Shown here in pieces: positions 51,651-64,000 of a stretch of DNA of 64,000 nt; position 1 is the stretch's first letter, and every line of letters begins with the position of its first letter. The stretch spans positions 35,659,797 to 35,723,796 of the forward strand of contig CP136061.1 of NCBI GenBank assembly GCA_032622095.1, in the 5' to 3' direction. The translations under genes and the position numbers were made by a program. Below the pieces are notes generated by a model. That model saw only the letters and a list, made by a program, of their open reading frames with translations. It had not been told where the DNA came from and ran no database searches. This DNA comes from Siphonodentalium dalli. Its lineage: Eukaryota > Mollusca > Scaphopoda > Gadilida > Siphonodentaliidae.

Positions 51651-52259
51651 CTCTTTGACTTTATTTCTTTTTCCCTTGACATCATCATCTTTTGGTTCAC
51701 CACCTTGTCCTCCTATACCACCTTTGTGATCTCTCACAACATCCTTTATGGCTTTGACTTCAAGTTCTTTCTTTATTTGGTCCTCTTGTTTCTTCTGTTC
51801 CATCACTTTAGTTTTTACAATCTCCACTTTTTCTCGTTCTCTTTTTGCTTCTTCGTGTGTAATATTCAACCTTTTACTCAAATCGTCCAGCCTTTTCTGT
51901 TGTTCTTTATCAGCCTCGATCTTTTTCATTAGATTGGCCTTATCATCAATGATGTGCATATCTACAATATCACCATGTCTGTTGTTTTTTGCGTTTACTC
52001 CAAGATTTCCATGACCATCAATGAACAACATTTTGCCACCTGCATCTTGCAGCTGACGTTTCATTTCGTCAACAGTCACGCGATCCCTCAAATCTGGCAA
52101 AAACATAAAAGCTCCAAAACACACAATACCAAAGGTTACAAAGACAAGAATGATTATATAACGCTCTCGCAAACGTAAAGTTTTCCTCCCTTGTGGTAAA
52201 GGGACCCCATTCACATATCTTTGGTTGTGAAACGTTGGCAAAACAGATGAGGCTGCCAT
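51651..52259 (-). CDS. MAN1A: Golgi alpha-1,2-mannosidase IA-like, coding exon 1
   Basis: Encodes residues 1-203 of a GH47 mannosidase that trims alpha-1,2-linked mannose from N-glycans in the Golgi. The start at 52259 has a good Kozak context (AAACATGG), and the peptide from there matches the family layout: short basic cytosolic tail, LRLRERY, then one membrane anchor at about residues 34-54 (IIILVFVTFGIVCFGAFMFL) followed by LPD. Residues about 105-175 are rich in K, E and Q and look like a coiled-coil stem. The exon ends GTCAAAGAG and is followed by GTACTT, a weak but GT-type donor. An in-frame ATG at 52343 also exists but is less like the family. The stem is poorly conserved, as usual in this family; the anchor and flanks are convincing. 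Confidence 0.88.
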
Positions 52260-52825
52260 GTTTGTGCGATGATAGGGGAGGTAATGCAGTTTAGTCGGTG
52301 CGCTCCTTTTTGGTGCAGGTGCCCGTTGGGAATAACGGCACACAAAGTTAAACGTTAGTCAAAGATGTAGTCTAATTTTTTGTTTTATGTGAAGACACTA
52401 CTGTTATTTATGACTTATAAGATCTATGAAGTTCGGGGTAATGGACCGCCCCAATTTCAAGTATAGCCAATGAGCCGATAGCTTAAATATGGAAGCGACA
52501 TGTACCTGCATAATGATATGAAATACACCACAAGCGGTTCGATCCGGCTTAACTACCATTGTAAGCCATATGGAATTTACGAACACGAGAGAAAAATGAG
52601 TGTTAAAAAGCTAAAATGGCGTTGAAATGTACATGGGGAACATGTCCGGTTGACGAACGATATTTATACACATGTTTTAGTTCGGTTTCCTAAATAAAAA
52701 AGTAACCAAGACATCTGTTTACGCTGGATTAAACAATGCCAACGACCACGCTTGGATCCTAATGTTATTTAAATTCCAATATTAATATAACATATTTCAA
52801 ACTAAAACGTGGAAATATTAGTCCC
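52260..52825 (-). promoter_or_regulatory. MAN1A: Presumed 5' UTR and promoter region of the mannosidase gene
   Basis: Lies just upstream of the start codon and is free of recognised repeats, unlike the rest of the window. Frame 1 stays open to an ATG at 52343. No clear TATA box or initiator could be chosen, and further non-coding exons cannot be excluded. Confidence 0.4.
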
Positions 52826-53010
52826 GACAGGGGGGGGGGGGTGTCGGAAAAAAAATTCAGGCACGTATGATCATTTTAATTTTTTCCGGCCACGGGGGAC
52901 CCACCCACCCAATTTCTTCCGTTTCCGGCCTTTTTTTCCAGGCAATTTTGGACACCCACCCTTTTTTTTTCCGTTTCAGGAAGTTTTTCCGGTCAGTTTT
53001 GGACACCCAC
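52826..53010 (+). repeat. G-run and CCGG/TTTTTTCC low-complexity tract
   Basis: A run of 12 G followed by repeated TTTTTTTTCCG and GGACACCCACCC phrases at irregular spacing. Not coding. Confidence 0.75.
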
Positions 53011-53330
53011 CCCCCTTAAATTTGAGAAAAATTATCAATTGTGCAACCAAATAGCTGATTATCCTGCATTATCATAATTTATTGCGCGATATTTGAATAG
53101 AACAGTGCATAATGAGATAACTATACTATTTGAATTTATCATATAAGTGTCATTAATCAAGAAATGTGTCAACATAATCACATTTCTAGGGATATATAGG
53201 CAGAGTGCCAAGGTTTTTATTAACATTCATTTTCATAATATATAGTCACATGATCTATAAGGTAGTTTTATTTATCGACCTATTTCGATACTGAGAAAAA
53301 TTCAAAAGCGAATAATATTATTAGTATTTT

Positions 53331-53465
53331 GGAGCGCAAAATGCCATATAGCTTTAATTTGTATCTTATTAAAACTATATTTGAAGGCAGCATATATGGA
53401 GCGCAAAATGCCATGTAGCTTTAATTTGTATCTTATTAAAACTATATTTGAAGGTAACATATATG
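53331..53465 (+). repeat. 67-bp tandem duplication
   Basis: GGAGCGCAAAATGCCATATA (53331) recurs at 53398 with the rest of the unit AGCTTTAATTTGTATCTTAT in step; two copies. Confidence 0.9.
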
Positions 53466-53659
53466 AAAGCAAGAAGCACCATAACTCTTTGACTTTGAAC
53501 TTTTCATGAAAGTGAGTATAACTATATTTTTAACTAAATACTAAATTATTTATTTATAACAAAAGAATATATAAACTATGATAGTATAGAAAGAAAAAAA
53601 CCTTACATTATTATATAATTGTTTTCTTCTCTGTTTTATTTGTTTCTAGTCATTTATGT

Positions 53660-53750
53660 TATGTTTTATTCTATTTTTATTTGTGGACACACTTGTTGTA
53701 TACTTGTTTCGTCCAATAAACAATTTGATTGGATTTGATTTGATAGGAAA
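53660..53750 (+). mobile_element. Possible 3' end of a LINE-like retroelement
   Basis: TTCGTCCAATAAACAATTTG, with an AATAAA, followed by TTGATTGGATTTGATTTGAT. AATAAA and a short ATTTG tail fit a non-LTR element 3' end. No reverse transcriptase frame lies upstream, so at most this is a 5'-truncated copy. Confidence 0.4.
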
Positions 53751-54107
53751 TCGACATTGCTCCGGAAATGAACGGGGTCGAAGTTGAAACGTTGATTGAT
53801 GAAGCTAAAAATGTTTTGACAGAAATAAGAATATGTTGACATATCGAAAATGATGATAACAGATCATTGATAATGTGGCAGCCTCCCGACTATCGATCAT
53901 TGGGTATATCTGAACATAACAAGTAAGCAACTAAAGAAGGACGTTCATATTTTATTGAAATTTCAAGGATATCGCGTGGGAAGTTTGTTTATTGTACAGC
54001 TGCGTTCAGAAAATGCTGCCATAATTAGTGTCAGATTGATTGATTATATCCTGGCGATCATATATAACATATACAAATTACACCATACATAGATAATTTT
54101 ACGGATA

Positions 54108-54864
54108 CCTTACTCGTATTTAAATTCGCGCAGTACTATTTTTCGCGCATTCTTCGGTGCGCGAATTTAAAACTGAGCGAAAAATAGTACGACTCTGAAT
54201 TTAAAATATACCACAGCGAAAAAGAGAGTTATTTTGATGAGTTACATACATTACGAAACGTTGTACACATGCAGAATAGACAATTACGCATATACATGCA
54301 TAGACATAATTATGTTTACATTCGGTCAACCAATATCAAGCCACGTACATTGACGTTGAAATGCTTGTAAGAAATGCACATTTAGATTGCATATGCTTGA
54401 AAGAACGTCCCCAGGCACATGGAGTGACCATACGGTCTGAGTTATATATAATTATGTGATCCTATGCATGTCATCACACCCCACAGCCAAGTGTTGATTT
54501 TTCTGAAGTCAGTTGCCTTCACGGTTAATAATTGTGGTTTTCTGTTTTGTATTTCATTGTATTGATGCCCAGTCCATAACTTGTTCAATATCAGAATCAT
54601 TGTTTGGAGCATATAAACATCCATCATCGAAACACATTGATGATATACTTATGTTTTACACGATGAAAATCGACTATGCTCATGTTTAATATATACATAT
54701 ATATCTTCAGAAACGACTGAAAACTGAAACTGTCATCAGATCAAAGACTTGTGCGAAAATAGTTTTGTCAGTTTTGAATTCGCGCAGATAGGTGCGCGAA
54801 TTTAAAGTGCGCTAATTCAAAAATGGGCGAAAATAGTACTGCGCGAATATAACTACGAGTAAGG
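54108..54864. mobile_element. TA-flanked element with CCTTACTCGTA ends
   Basis: Inverted ends about 40 bp long with few changes (CCTTACTCGTATTTAAATTC, GCGCAGTACTATTTT and inverses), TA on both sides. Further GCGCGAATTTAAA repeats inside. Mariner-like MITE on end and target grounds. Confidence 0.75.
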
Positions 54865-55315
54865 TAACTATTTTGACCGTTCCACCATCAGTGATCATAC
54901 ATGGTCTCGGTATTAAAAAAAACAAACAATAACACGACATGTCTGCATGAAGCCGCGTGCATTTAATTATCTGATTTTTTTTATATAGTGCATGCAGATG
55001 GCCGGGCCTATAAAATTATAACTGTGTTATTTTTCATAGTTTTTGCGTGAAATTGTAAACATATATACACTCTAAATCCGCGTTGGGTAAAAATTTTAAA
55101 TTTACGGGTACAAAAAATCGCCCAATGCAGAAGGGAAATTAATATTGGGTAAATTGTTACCCTGCATGCGTTGAGTAAAAACATGCCCAACATTGGGTAA
55201 AATTTACACAACGTTCGCGTGGTGCCACATGCACCATTAGCTGCGGACACACGTATACCACATCATCGATGGCATAGTAGGTGACTAGGTGTGACAATTT
55301 ATTATGGTAGAGTGA

Positions 55316-55690
55316 TGGGTGGGGGGGGGGGGTCGGGTGTTTCTAGGTGGTATTTGGGACGGCCAGCCACCCATGCCGTCAAATCGGTCGAAATCCTTAC
55401 CGTTCTCGAAAATGGTCCATACCCCATTTTCACCCCCTCGGGGTGGCACCCCCCGGGGGCGATGGTGTGGGGGTCGGGGTGTTTCTGTGTGGTATTTGGG
55501 GCCGACCACCCACCCATGCCGTCAAATCGGTCGAAATCCTTATACCGTTCTCGAAAATGGTCCATACCCCATTTTCACCCCCTCGGGGTGGCACCGCCCG
55601 GGGGTGATGGGTGGGGTCGGGGTGTTTCTAGGTGGTATTTGGGGATGGCCACCCACCCATGCCGTCAAATCGGTCGAAAGCCACATTTTT
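55316..55690 (+). repeat. GC-rich tandem repeat, about 144-bp unit, 2.6 copies
   Basis: CCCATGCCGTCAAATCGGTC occurs at 55369, 55514 and 55657. The unit has GGGGTCGGGGTGTTTCT and a CCCCCTCGGGGTGGCACC arm. All six frames are partly open because of base composition; no protein family is recognised. Confidence 0.88.
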
Positions 55691-56054
55691 TTAAATAAGG
55701 AAGAGGGAATAAGTTCCAAATGTCATGTTCGTGGAGTTTGGTAACAATTGGTCGTCATAATTCTGTGCTATATTCCGCCATGTTGCTCGCTGAGTTTCCG
55801 CACACTGAGTCGACTGGACCAATTAACCCATTGCGTTTTACCAATAAGGTTGATCTATATACTCATTACGTTTTGCAACAATGTATTCTTTACGGTATAT
55901 ATAATTGCACGATCGATCGTCCCGAATTGTGTTTGACCGTGGCAATCCCTCATTCACTCACATATCATGCACGTACTATACGTTTCATCGATATATATGA
56001 TCTCAATGCACGTTTATCTACTTTTATTAATTAGATATCACACTGTTGCCTTAA

Positions 56055-56645
56055 TTGAGCGACCTATTATCGACATCGGCTGATATCACTAAAAACTCGG
56101 CTGATAACCCACTAATCTCGGCTGATAACCCACCAAACTCGACTGATATCAGTTGTGAGTCACTGAGTAACCGCCATTCGAAAATGCATGCAGTCACAAT
56201 GCTAGGCCGATGTAACGACAATTTCATAGACTTGAAGTAATGGCGTTTCGTGGTGTGTTTCATGTCATTTCGAACTGATATTTACTCCGTAATTTAAATG
56301 CATGGAAATCGTGAATATCTAAATACTCGGATATATAACGTGCGTGCATGGTCACACACAAATTTACAACTCTTCAAAATCGTATTTAAGATGTAAATTT
56401 AGTTATTTCGTTTATATTAGATGTATCTGCTGTCCATTCAATTTTATGCCTATACACCGATGAACTGAAATTGAAATGGATAGTGATGGTATTACCATAT
56501 AATTATACTGTTGATCTAATTAATAACGAGGTTATTACTAAGTCTTGGTTAGTTGGATATCGGCCGATACATATCAGCCCTCGGTAATTTCGGAAGTTAC
56601 CTCGGGCTGATATCTCGGCCGATATCCAAAATCGGCAGATAAACC
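56055..56645. mobile_element. V-family element, second copy
   Basis: Left: three to four units of CTCGGCTGATAACCCACTAA (56060-56150). Right: GGTTAGTTGGATATCGGCCG to 56640 with AGTTACCTCGGGCTGATAT. The right end is the inverse of the sequence at 29090-29240. The two ends face one another. Confidence 0.6.
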
Positions 56646-57496
56646 ATGCAAGTAGCAACCTCTAAATATTAATTTCATGCGTCTTAAGACAGTTTTTTTT
56701 AAATTTTGCGGTGTTTAGTTCTACGCATAATACCACTAACATTATCATGTGGGCCGGGGTGAAGTTGTGTGGGAACCGTTGGAGCAAATGCAGCTGAGAA
56801 AAAGTATCTGGAATAAACAGCGCGAACAATGGCTGGGTCATGCACACTTGAAGATTTTATGGCGGGACACAGGGGCCTGTAACGCGCTCCGCTGTCCGCC
56901 CCCCCCCTTTTGCACTGCCCATATACGCCGCTCTCTATACGCGCCTTCTTCGCGTTAATGGAACATTATATAATGTATTCGACATGGCTAGCTAATCAAA
57001 TTAGCGAGTTTGCGATACCCGTCGGACGGGTACGGGTACCGGTAGATCCAGGTAGATCGGTGAAAATCGTCACGGTCATTTGCGTACTTTGAATGCAGCA
57101 CATAAAGCGATAGGGATTTGGAACGGGTAGATGTATCCCGTTGACTGGTAGTCTTTCGCTAAAGTTTTCTCACTCAAAAGTACATTAGTTCTACGAAATA
57201 ACAGTCAGCTATGCATTAATCTATTTATTGCACGATATAATTGCCAAATCTCATTGATACATTTGTCATATAAGCCATGTTTTATGTTCAAAGTATCGAG
57301 GCGGCTTCTAGCACTAAGATAACTATGGAACGCCGATTTGTTTACTGACAACTGTCTTCACTCAAGTAATGACATGTTATTTTTTGGGAATGTGATTTGG
57401 GGGGGCTAACCCCGGGATTCTCGACATGTTATGACAAGAAAACCATAGTCAGAAATGGTAACGCCACCAAGATCATATTATTAGCCATAAATATAA

Positions 57497-58815
57497 ATCA
57501 TAATATAAAATATATTGGTTACATGAATGGACCGCCTCAGAATTCCGTTAAGATAAGTAATTCTTCAAATTATTACAATGAACTACGGCTTATAAATTAC
57601 TGCAGGTTTCTCATTCGCCACACCAGAATGCTTCTAAATGCGGATCAAAGCTAAGAGTGCATGGCACAGCCATTGTTCATAGACATTTTACAGATAGCGA
57701 GAATGATGCATGCTGGGAACGAAAGCATCCACAGCAAAGCCATGTGCTTACGGAGGCATGCGTTTATTATAGGGGATTTATGGTGGGCCTATAAAACTAA
57801 TTATAACTTTGTTATCTGTCATAGTTTATGCGTGAAATTTTAAACATATATACCATGGACATATACCCCTTCCAGAATGTTGAAAAACATTTTCAGTTGC
57901 TCATCGTATTTTTATAGACGAAATAGTCCGAAATTCCAGAAAATTGCGCTAACTGCTCAATGTTTTAATGTGTTACAAAACGTCTGATAAAAATAGTTCT
58001 ATCAGGAATATTCACACCATTTTTTTTCAGAGAACATAGTGTAAATATAGTCCTATCGGGATATCGTAAAGGAGATTAATTAAAACCCGCAGACTGCCGA
58101 AACTGACGACATTAAATTCGCTTTTTCGTGTCCCACGGAAATGAAACTTGTCTGTCCATTGATCACGTTATTTATTTGACATAGTATTTTTTTCTTCTGT
58201 TGTATTTGAACACTTGTTGCACGTGCAGGCTGCACGATCATAATAACTTCAACCGATAAGCGCCGACTGATACCCGCGCAACAGTTTGTCTCAAATAAAT
58301 TGTTATCAAAACGCAGGTTTATGGCCGCGGACATAAGCCGATTAAGTGTAATGTAATTTATCCATGAACTTGACTGAAAAATTGTGATTCTATCACCATT
58401 AGCCACGAAAATGGGACCTCTAAACAGGCAAGTTTGATTTTCGGGGGACACGAACAAGCGAATTTATTGTCGGCAGTTTCGGCAGTCTGAGGGTTAATTA
58501 ATCCCGAATTAAACGGAACTACTTTACGATAGTCCGATAGGACTATGTTTACTCTATGCATGTTCTCTGAAAAAATAGTGTGAATATTCCAGATATAACT
58601 CTTTTTATCAGACGTTGTGTAACACCTTAAAACATTGAGCAGTTATAGCGCAAACCGAAATGTGTTGTCTTGCAAGATATCCCACCGCTTTAGCTAAATT
58701 TACCTTCCTACAATATCCATAAAGAGGATCATATATTATATACCCACGGTTTTAATTATAGAATATAAAATAAATTGGTTTCGCGAATGACCAACTCAGA
58801 ATTCCGTTAAAATAA
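57497..58815. repeat. Nested palindromic region with direct flanking repeats
   Basis: Outer direct repeats share CAGAATTCCGTTAA (57538, 58798). Within, 57940-58075 and 58500-58660 are inverted copies (CATTGAGCAGTTATAGCGC and its partner), and between them 58083-58494 has inverted ends with GACTGCCGAAACTGAC and its inverse. At least two layers of insertion. Confidence 0.6.
58085..58494. mobile_element. Inner element with CCCGCAGACTGCCGAAACTG ends
   Basis: Left CCCGCAGACTGCCGAAACTG, right CAGTTTCGGCAGTCTGAGGG, both close to TTAATTAA. Secondary arms AATTCGCTTTTTCGTGTCCC and inverse. Likely a TTAA-targeted MITE. Confidence 0.6.
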
Positions 58816-60109
58816 CAATAACAACCAGCACCTATAACGAACCGTTTTACTGGACTTGGCCTACTGGTCGCGTAGTTCCGACTTTTAAATAAACGGAATT
58901 TCCAACTCTATAAATAAATAAAAGCCCCACAATGCATTCGCCCTGTCCACCACGCAATATCAAAATCTCAGCAGCTAGATACACCACAGGTGGCGTAATT
59001 AAGAGAGTGAGTTGGCGGTGCTATACGCAGTCTCGGCACAGGGACGTAATTATAGGGGGTCTCCGCGTTGAGAAGGTGTGTCCACCTTCAAATTCCCAAC
59101 TATACACCCCCTTAAACCACACCAAACAGAGGTTTGTGCGTAATTCAAATTGTGCACGCCGTTGGGCTCTGATCCCCCCCATGCAACTGATCCTTCACTG
59201 TCCTGAATATTATTGTGGACTGTTCTAAATGGATCAGTAGTCTTGTTGCAGAAGTCATGTGATGGGGGGTTCCACCTTGCCGACCATGCAGTACGAGAAC
59301 AGTTTTGTAGATATGAACCTGGAAATTGCAAAATCATAACATCTAGTGGTCTAACACCAGGCAAATTCACGCCCTGGTTTGTTTTTCACAAATCAATGAT
59401 CAGTATTGACGAGCCACTGCATGTGGTTAGACCAGGGCATACCGGGTCGATCATGGTTCGGTCTGGTGTGAGAACGTTTTGAAATCTGAACATGAAAATT
59501 GATAAATTATTGACTTTCCTCAAGCTTTACATTTGTTGGATATTTCCAACCTGCTGTTGACCATATAGCCCGAATGTTTTTCTACCAAAAGTAGGAATAT
59601 TTGCAAATGTTGGTCTAAAACTAAAACAAAAAAACCGCACTAATACATTTTTGGAAAATCAAACTGAATGACAGAATAATTTGAACGTATGTTTTGGTGT
59701 GTTAGGTATATGCAATATCCAACTGTTGACAAAAGTTGGGGTGATACACCCCACCCTCTCGCCACGTCCCCTATCGACCCTTTGTGCATAAGTACACCGT
59801 GAATGTGTTACACGATTGAATACAACCGTTCAGTTATTGTACCTTATGTGGTGGTGACTGATTTCTCATTTTAATATAGATATTTGACATTTGAACCCCA
59901 AGACTGTTGTATATTGTAGTGGCCGATAGTGACACCAAATACTGATATACACACCTCATAGTCGGCACAATCTTACCGTCATCAGATCGACTTTTAGCTG
60001 TTTTCTTTGTTTCGCATAGACGTGAAGCAAACGCTCTTTATTCGAACCATATAATGAATAGTGTACCATTAAACACCCTTTATATTTAACAAGTTTGATT
60101 TTTATACGC

Positions 60110-60800
60110 CCGTTTGAAAAAAAACGGCCGCATTATAGTATTGGTCTGTCCGTCCGGGCGTCCGTCCGTTAACCTGGTTTCCGGGTGATTACTTTAGTTA
60201 GAGTGAACCAAATTCAATAAAATTTGGTATGTGGGTTTATGAGCCGAAAAGTAAGTTCAAGTTCGAATTTGGGTTCCGCCCGCCAATTTTCACCGGAATT
60301 ATGCCCCTTCTTTGACGTTTTTTGACTTAGAAAATCCTTGAAATTTGTTGTCCGGATGATAACTTTAATATAGTTTATCGGAATGAATCCAAATTTGGTA
60401 TATTACTTTCTCCCACCAAAATACAGGTCAAGTTCGAACTTGGGTTCTGGCAGAGTTAGTTAGAGTGAACCGATTTCAATCAAATTTGGTATGTGGGTTT
60501 ATTAGGAGAAAAGACAGCTCAAGTTCGAATTTGGGTTCCGTCCACCAATTTTCACCGGAGTTATGCCCCTTATTTGACGTAATTTGACTTAGAAAATCCC
60601 TGAAATTTGTTTTCCGGATGATAACTTTACTAGAGCTTATCGGATTCAATGATAATTTGGTATATTACTTTCTCCCACCAAAACACAGGTCAAGTTCAAA
60701 TTTGAGTTCCGTCCGCCAATTTTTACCAGAGTTATGCCCCTTTTTTACCAGTTTCCGCCGACCCAAGAGAGGGGGTATTTTGCACGCCCAGTGTAGCTCT
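60110..60800 (+). repeat. Dispersed repeat with internal 120-190 bp repeats
   Basis: GTCCGTCCGGGCGTCCGTCC followed by three diverged repeats of a block containing CAAGTTCGAATTTGGGTTCC and CACCGGAGTTATGCCCCTT. Non-coding, similar in style to the GACGGACGG repeats at 3600, 5670 and 16020. Confidence 0.65.
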
Positions 60801-61388
60801 TGTTCTACCTACATCCGGGTTTAGACCCAGACAAATATCCAAGTTCTTGGGATGAATATTCCCTTGCCCGACCCTTCGAAAGATTCCAACCCATTACCAG
60901 TTATATGACTAAATATTCCCCAACTAATATAAGGGGCAATTTCGGTCTGATATCTGCCTAAAAGTGCATGCATGTAGGACATTCTTGGACCCTGGGTCTA
61001 AACCAACACATTTTACACCGAATAATGGTTGGATTATTAAATTAGCGTAATTGTATATTTGTGCTATCATAACATATTTTCTCAGTCAGAAAATTCCATC
61101 TGTTCTAGACGACACTCGAACGGTCTGGGAAATTACTTATGAAAGCTAATTATTGAAAATGTTACCAAAATGAGTCAAAGAAAGACGCCAACCCCTTCCA
61201 CTTTCGCCTCGTCCCTGGTTAATGCAATCCATTATCCACGCAGATGTCCATCATATAACCATAACAACAAGTATAACGTCGGCCAAGAAAGCGAATGCGG
61301 ATAACAATTTCTCTACATCATATATATTGTGCTGCAATTGGCTCACCATACACTACCCGTCGATATGCTTAATTCTACCCGTAAAACA

Positions 61389-61465
61389 GTTTGCGATTTC
61401 AAAACGTGTACCGGTACGGGTAGCTACCAGTACCCGTACCGGTACCCGTACCCGTTTGAAATCGC
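61389..61465. repeat. Palindrome of GTTTGCGATTTCAAAACG with GTACCGGTAC core
   Basis: Inverted arms GTTTGCGATTTCAAAACG and CGTTTGAAATCGCAAAC around a run of GTACCGGTACGGGTA motifs. TAGCGAGTTTGCGATACCCG at 57001 is a related end about 4.4 kb away. Confidence 0.7.
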
Positions 61466-61801
61466 AAACTCGCTATTAACAAACGAAATTAACTAACGTT
61501 GAAACATCTGTGAATAAGGAGTGAAGAAAGTCTGTGGTGCTACTCATGGTGAAGGTATCGCACCAGGGGACCTGTGATTAAAGCAATGGCGGTTTGCGCA
61601 CCAAAATACACCTAATAATATTCGCTTTTGAAATTTCCCTGGCATATAAATACTTGAACTACCTTTCTATGGTCATATAATGTCGGATTGAATGAAGTCA
61701 TAACAAATATAACTTTGAACACGGTATTTGGGTCCCAAACAAACAACAGTCAGGCCACGGCATGGAACAGAAAAGAGCGTCCGGTGTTAGTCTATTCCTC
61801 G

Positions 61802-62410
61802 TCTATTATATATTTTGGAAGATCTGTGTGTCTGTGTGTCTGTCTGTGTGTTCGCGATGAACTCGAAACGGCCCACCCGATTTCGATGAAACTTGGTATT
61901 TGGGGGTATTTTCGGCCGGGGACGAACATAGGCATATTAATTTGTCCGTGCGACGTCACCTTGACCTTGAAATCGGGTCATTTCAAGGTCAAACGCCCGA
62001 ATATTACGGGATTTCGATGAAACTTGGTATGTGGGGGTACTTTCTTATGGCGAGTCTCATAAGCATATTCATTTGCCCGTGCGATGTGACCTTGACCTTG
62101 AAATCGGGTAACTTCAAGGTCAAATCGCCAATTTTGATGGGATTTCGACGAAATTTGATACGTGGGGTTACTTTTGTCCACTGATTGTTTTGGACGGGTC
62201 CAATTGTGACCCCGACCAGACCTTGACCGTCAAAATGATCAATTCAAGGTCAAATCGGGTAAAACCGGATGGATTTCGACGGGCACGTTTGTCGGGTACT
62301 TTTGTCCGGGCAGTGTTTTTGGACTGGTCAAATCGTGACCCCACTTGACCTTGACCTTCAAAATGGACAATTCAAGGTCAAAGCCCGGACGAAGTCGGGT
62401 CACCTTCTAG
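61802..62410 (+). mobile_element. Helitron-like element, copy 2
   Basis: Same TCTATTATATATTTTGGAAG start and CCCGGACGAAGTCGGG hairpin plus CACCTTCTAG|T end. The interior repeats AATTCAAGGTCAAA and GACCTTGACC about four times at 100-130 bp spacing. Confidence 0.7.
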
Positions 62411-64000
62411 TATGATATATATAAAGAGCGTTTGTTTCACTTCTGTGCGAAAAAAATTAAAACAGCTGGAAAATGGCTGTGCATGACAATGGCAAGTATT
62501 TTTCAGAGCATATCAATATTTGGTGTCAACTTATATTATACCTCCTTCCAAATTACGTAGACAAAATTTGGAAGCTCGAGTGAGTTGGGTGCTCGTCACT
62601 CACATAACATATATTATGGAGATGCACGTTTTGCATAAGTACAGCCAAATATGGCAAGAGATGTTCAACATATTTCTCTGGATCTATCTGGCGAAAAATC
62701 TTGAATTTAACATATCATCATCTTCATTGTTTGCAGAATCTGAGCAATTATTAAGAGGTGACAGAAACAATGGATTATAATACATTTGAGAGGTTTAAAA
62801 TATTATGTTCTTTGTTGTCTCTTTCGGGACCAAGAACTGCTAGAATAATTAATAATTTCACACAACATTCCAATCAGCAAAACAGCTTATAGTCTGGTCG
62901 ATAAAAGGTTTGACCTAGAATAAATTTGGACTAAGTTGGTTTTTATTCCAATTTGAAGAGGAATATATATCCACTACAACATATCCAAAATCCGCTTTGA
63001 GCAAACTTTTTTACAGAGATTTAAAAAAATGCCCATTTTCGACCTTGTGAAGTACGTTTTTCTACAATATCCTTCATCGGCGACACCAGAACGCATTAAT
63101 CCTCCATTCGATACATATACCAGTTTGTGTGAAATTAGAGTATAGAGGGCGAATAGAGTGACAAGGACAGAAGATAATGCATTCGCGGCGATGAAATGGC
63201 TGCCAAAATGGCCGCAACTCCAATCCATGCTACGTCGGACGAAAGCAACATATTGGATAACCACATATAAGCGAAAATACACATTGGTAATTTACAAGTA
63301 TGTTGTATATATATATTTAAAGGTACATATAATTAAAACAGATCTAACTGAATGATTTATCGATCATTGCAACGCACGTTAACCCAATGATTTATGTTCG
63401 GATTTTCTGCTTAGAATACATCCAAACAGTCGGGCCAAAAACAGTTATTTCGGGCATGCAACACACGAAGTAATATTTCGTCACACAGTGCGTCGTACTT
63501 TCATTTTGAATGATGATTAATTATTGAATGTAACGCAGAAACTGAAGTCCACACCCTTGCTGTGTAAATACTAGTTATATTTCCGGAATTTTCAACACTC
63601 TCCGTGATAATAAACCATATGTTCACGTATATATGTCGTAATGCTGATTATACTGTAAAGAAACACCCATCTCTTCAACAGAATAGTACCCTATCTCACT
63701 AGATCGAAGAGACAGTACATCGTACATTTTATTTAATACTAATTTTCATACTGCTTCCAAACCGGTTTCTTAGTAGACAATTTTGTTCAAATTACTTCAA
63801 TCGGCACTTTACAACGGGAATATATACCACGCAATGCATCAGTATCTTGTTGTTTGAAATTATATTACCATTGCCACCCACATACTTGCGCTAAATATCA
63901 GGTCATCAGCGTTTAAAGTTATTAGTTCTGCGTTTACCATTCACTCAATGTTGCTATTTATGGTTTTGTATGCAGCAGATATGTGTTACATTAGGGAGAA
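62411..64000. other. Terminal stretch without recognised gene
   Basis: Short frames only, none matching a known family. No repeat of the families above was recognised beyond an AAAGAGCGTTTG motif at 62426. Confidence 0.5.

Noticed and set aside
51705-52178. Plus-strand frames rich in F, S and L
   Set aside because: They are antisense shadows of the lysine- and glutamate-rich coding exon 1.
52257-52343. Upstream ATG at 52343 as the start of the mannosidase
   Set aside because: The 28 extra residues do not resemble the family, and the ATG at 52259 has the better context and fits the short cytosolic tail of MAN1A proteins. It cannot be excluded without a transcript.
55291-55744. Overlapping frames of 86 to 141 residues in three frames
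   Set aside because: They come from a GC-rich 144-bp tandem repeat; no frame is favoured and no family is recognised.

Overview
This is animal nuclear DNA that is AT-rich and dominated by introns and repeats. It carries one recognisable protein-coding gene. The spliced gene, the tRNA-derived SINE, the many small DNA transposons and the Helitron-like repeats suggest a marine invertebrate, perhaps a mollusc or another lophotrochozoan. The sequence alone does not fix the species.

The gene lies on the minus strand from 52259 (start) to 2703 (stop). It encodes a class I alpha-1,2-mannosidase (GH47, Golgi mannosidase IA/IB type). Eleven coding exons join in consistent phase to a predicted 653-residue type II membrane protein: a short cytosolic tail, one transmembrane anchor, a coiled-coil stem and a complete catalytic domain. 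The catalytic acids, the conserved cysteine pair and the calcium-binding Thr are all visible. The stretch from 52260 to 64000 lies upstream of the gene and holds only repeats and unassigned sequence.

The most striking feature is in the intron between exons 9 and 10. The 3' edge of exon 9 and its splice donor have been amplified into a 42-bp tandem array of about 68 copies (6365-8178 and 9434-10475). Each unit carries codons for the conserved TCHESY motif and nearly every unit carries a CAG|GTGAGC-like donor. The first four donors are in frame and could each give a readable protein that is 0, 14, 28 or 42 residues longer; a 2-bp deletion then breaks the frame. A hAT-like transposon (8179-9433) has split the array. 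The same gene shows a second, smaller case: the acceptor edge of exon 7 is repeated at 52-bp intervals into the upstream intron (12481-12740).

The introns are packed with mobile DNA. There are several families of TTAA-flanked, piggyBac-like MITEs that share a palindromic hairpin although their ends differ. There are TA-flanked foldback MITEs, at least eight hAT-like elements with 8-bp target duplications (two of them nested in one another), two Helitron-like copies, one SINE with a 15-bp target duplication, and several minisatellites. Nested insertions give a relative time order. No virus-like, CRISPR or bacterial gene was seen.
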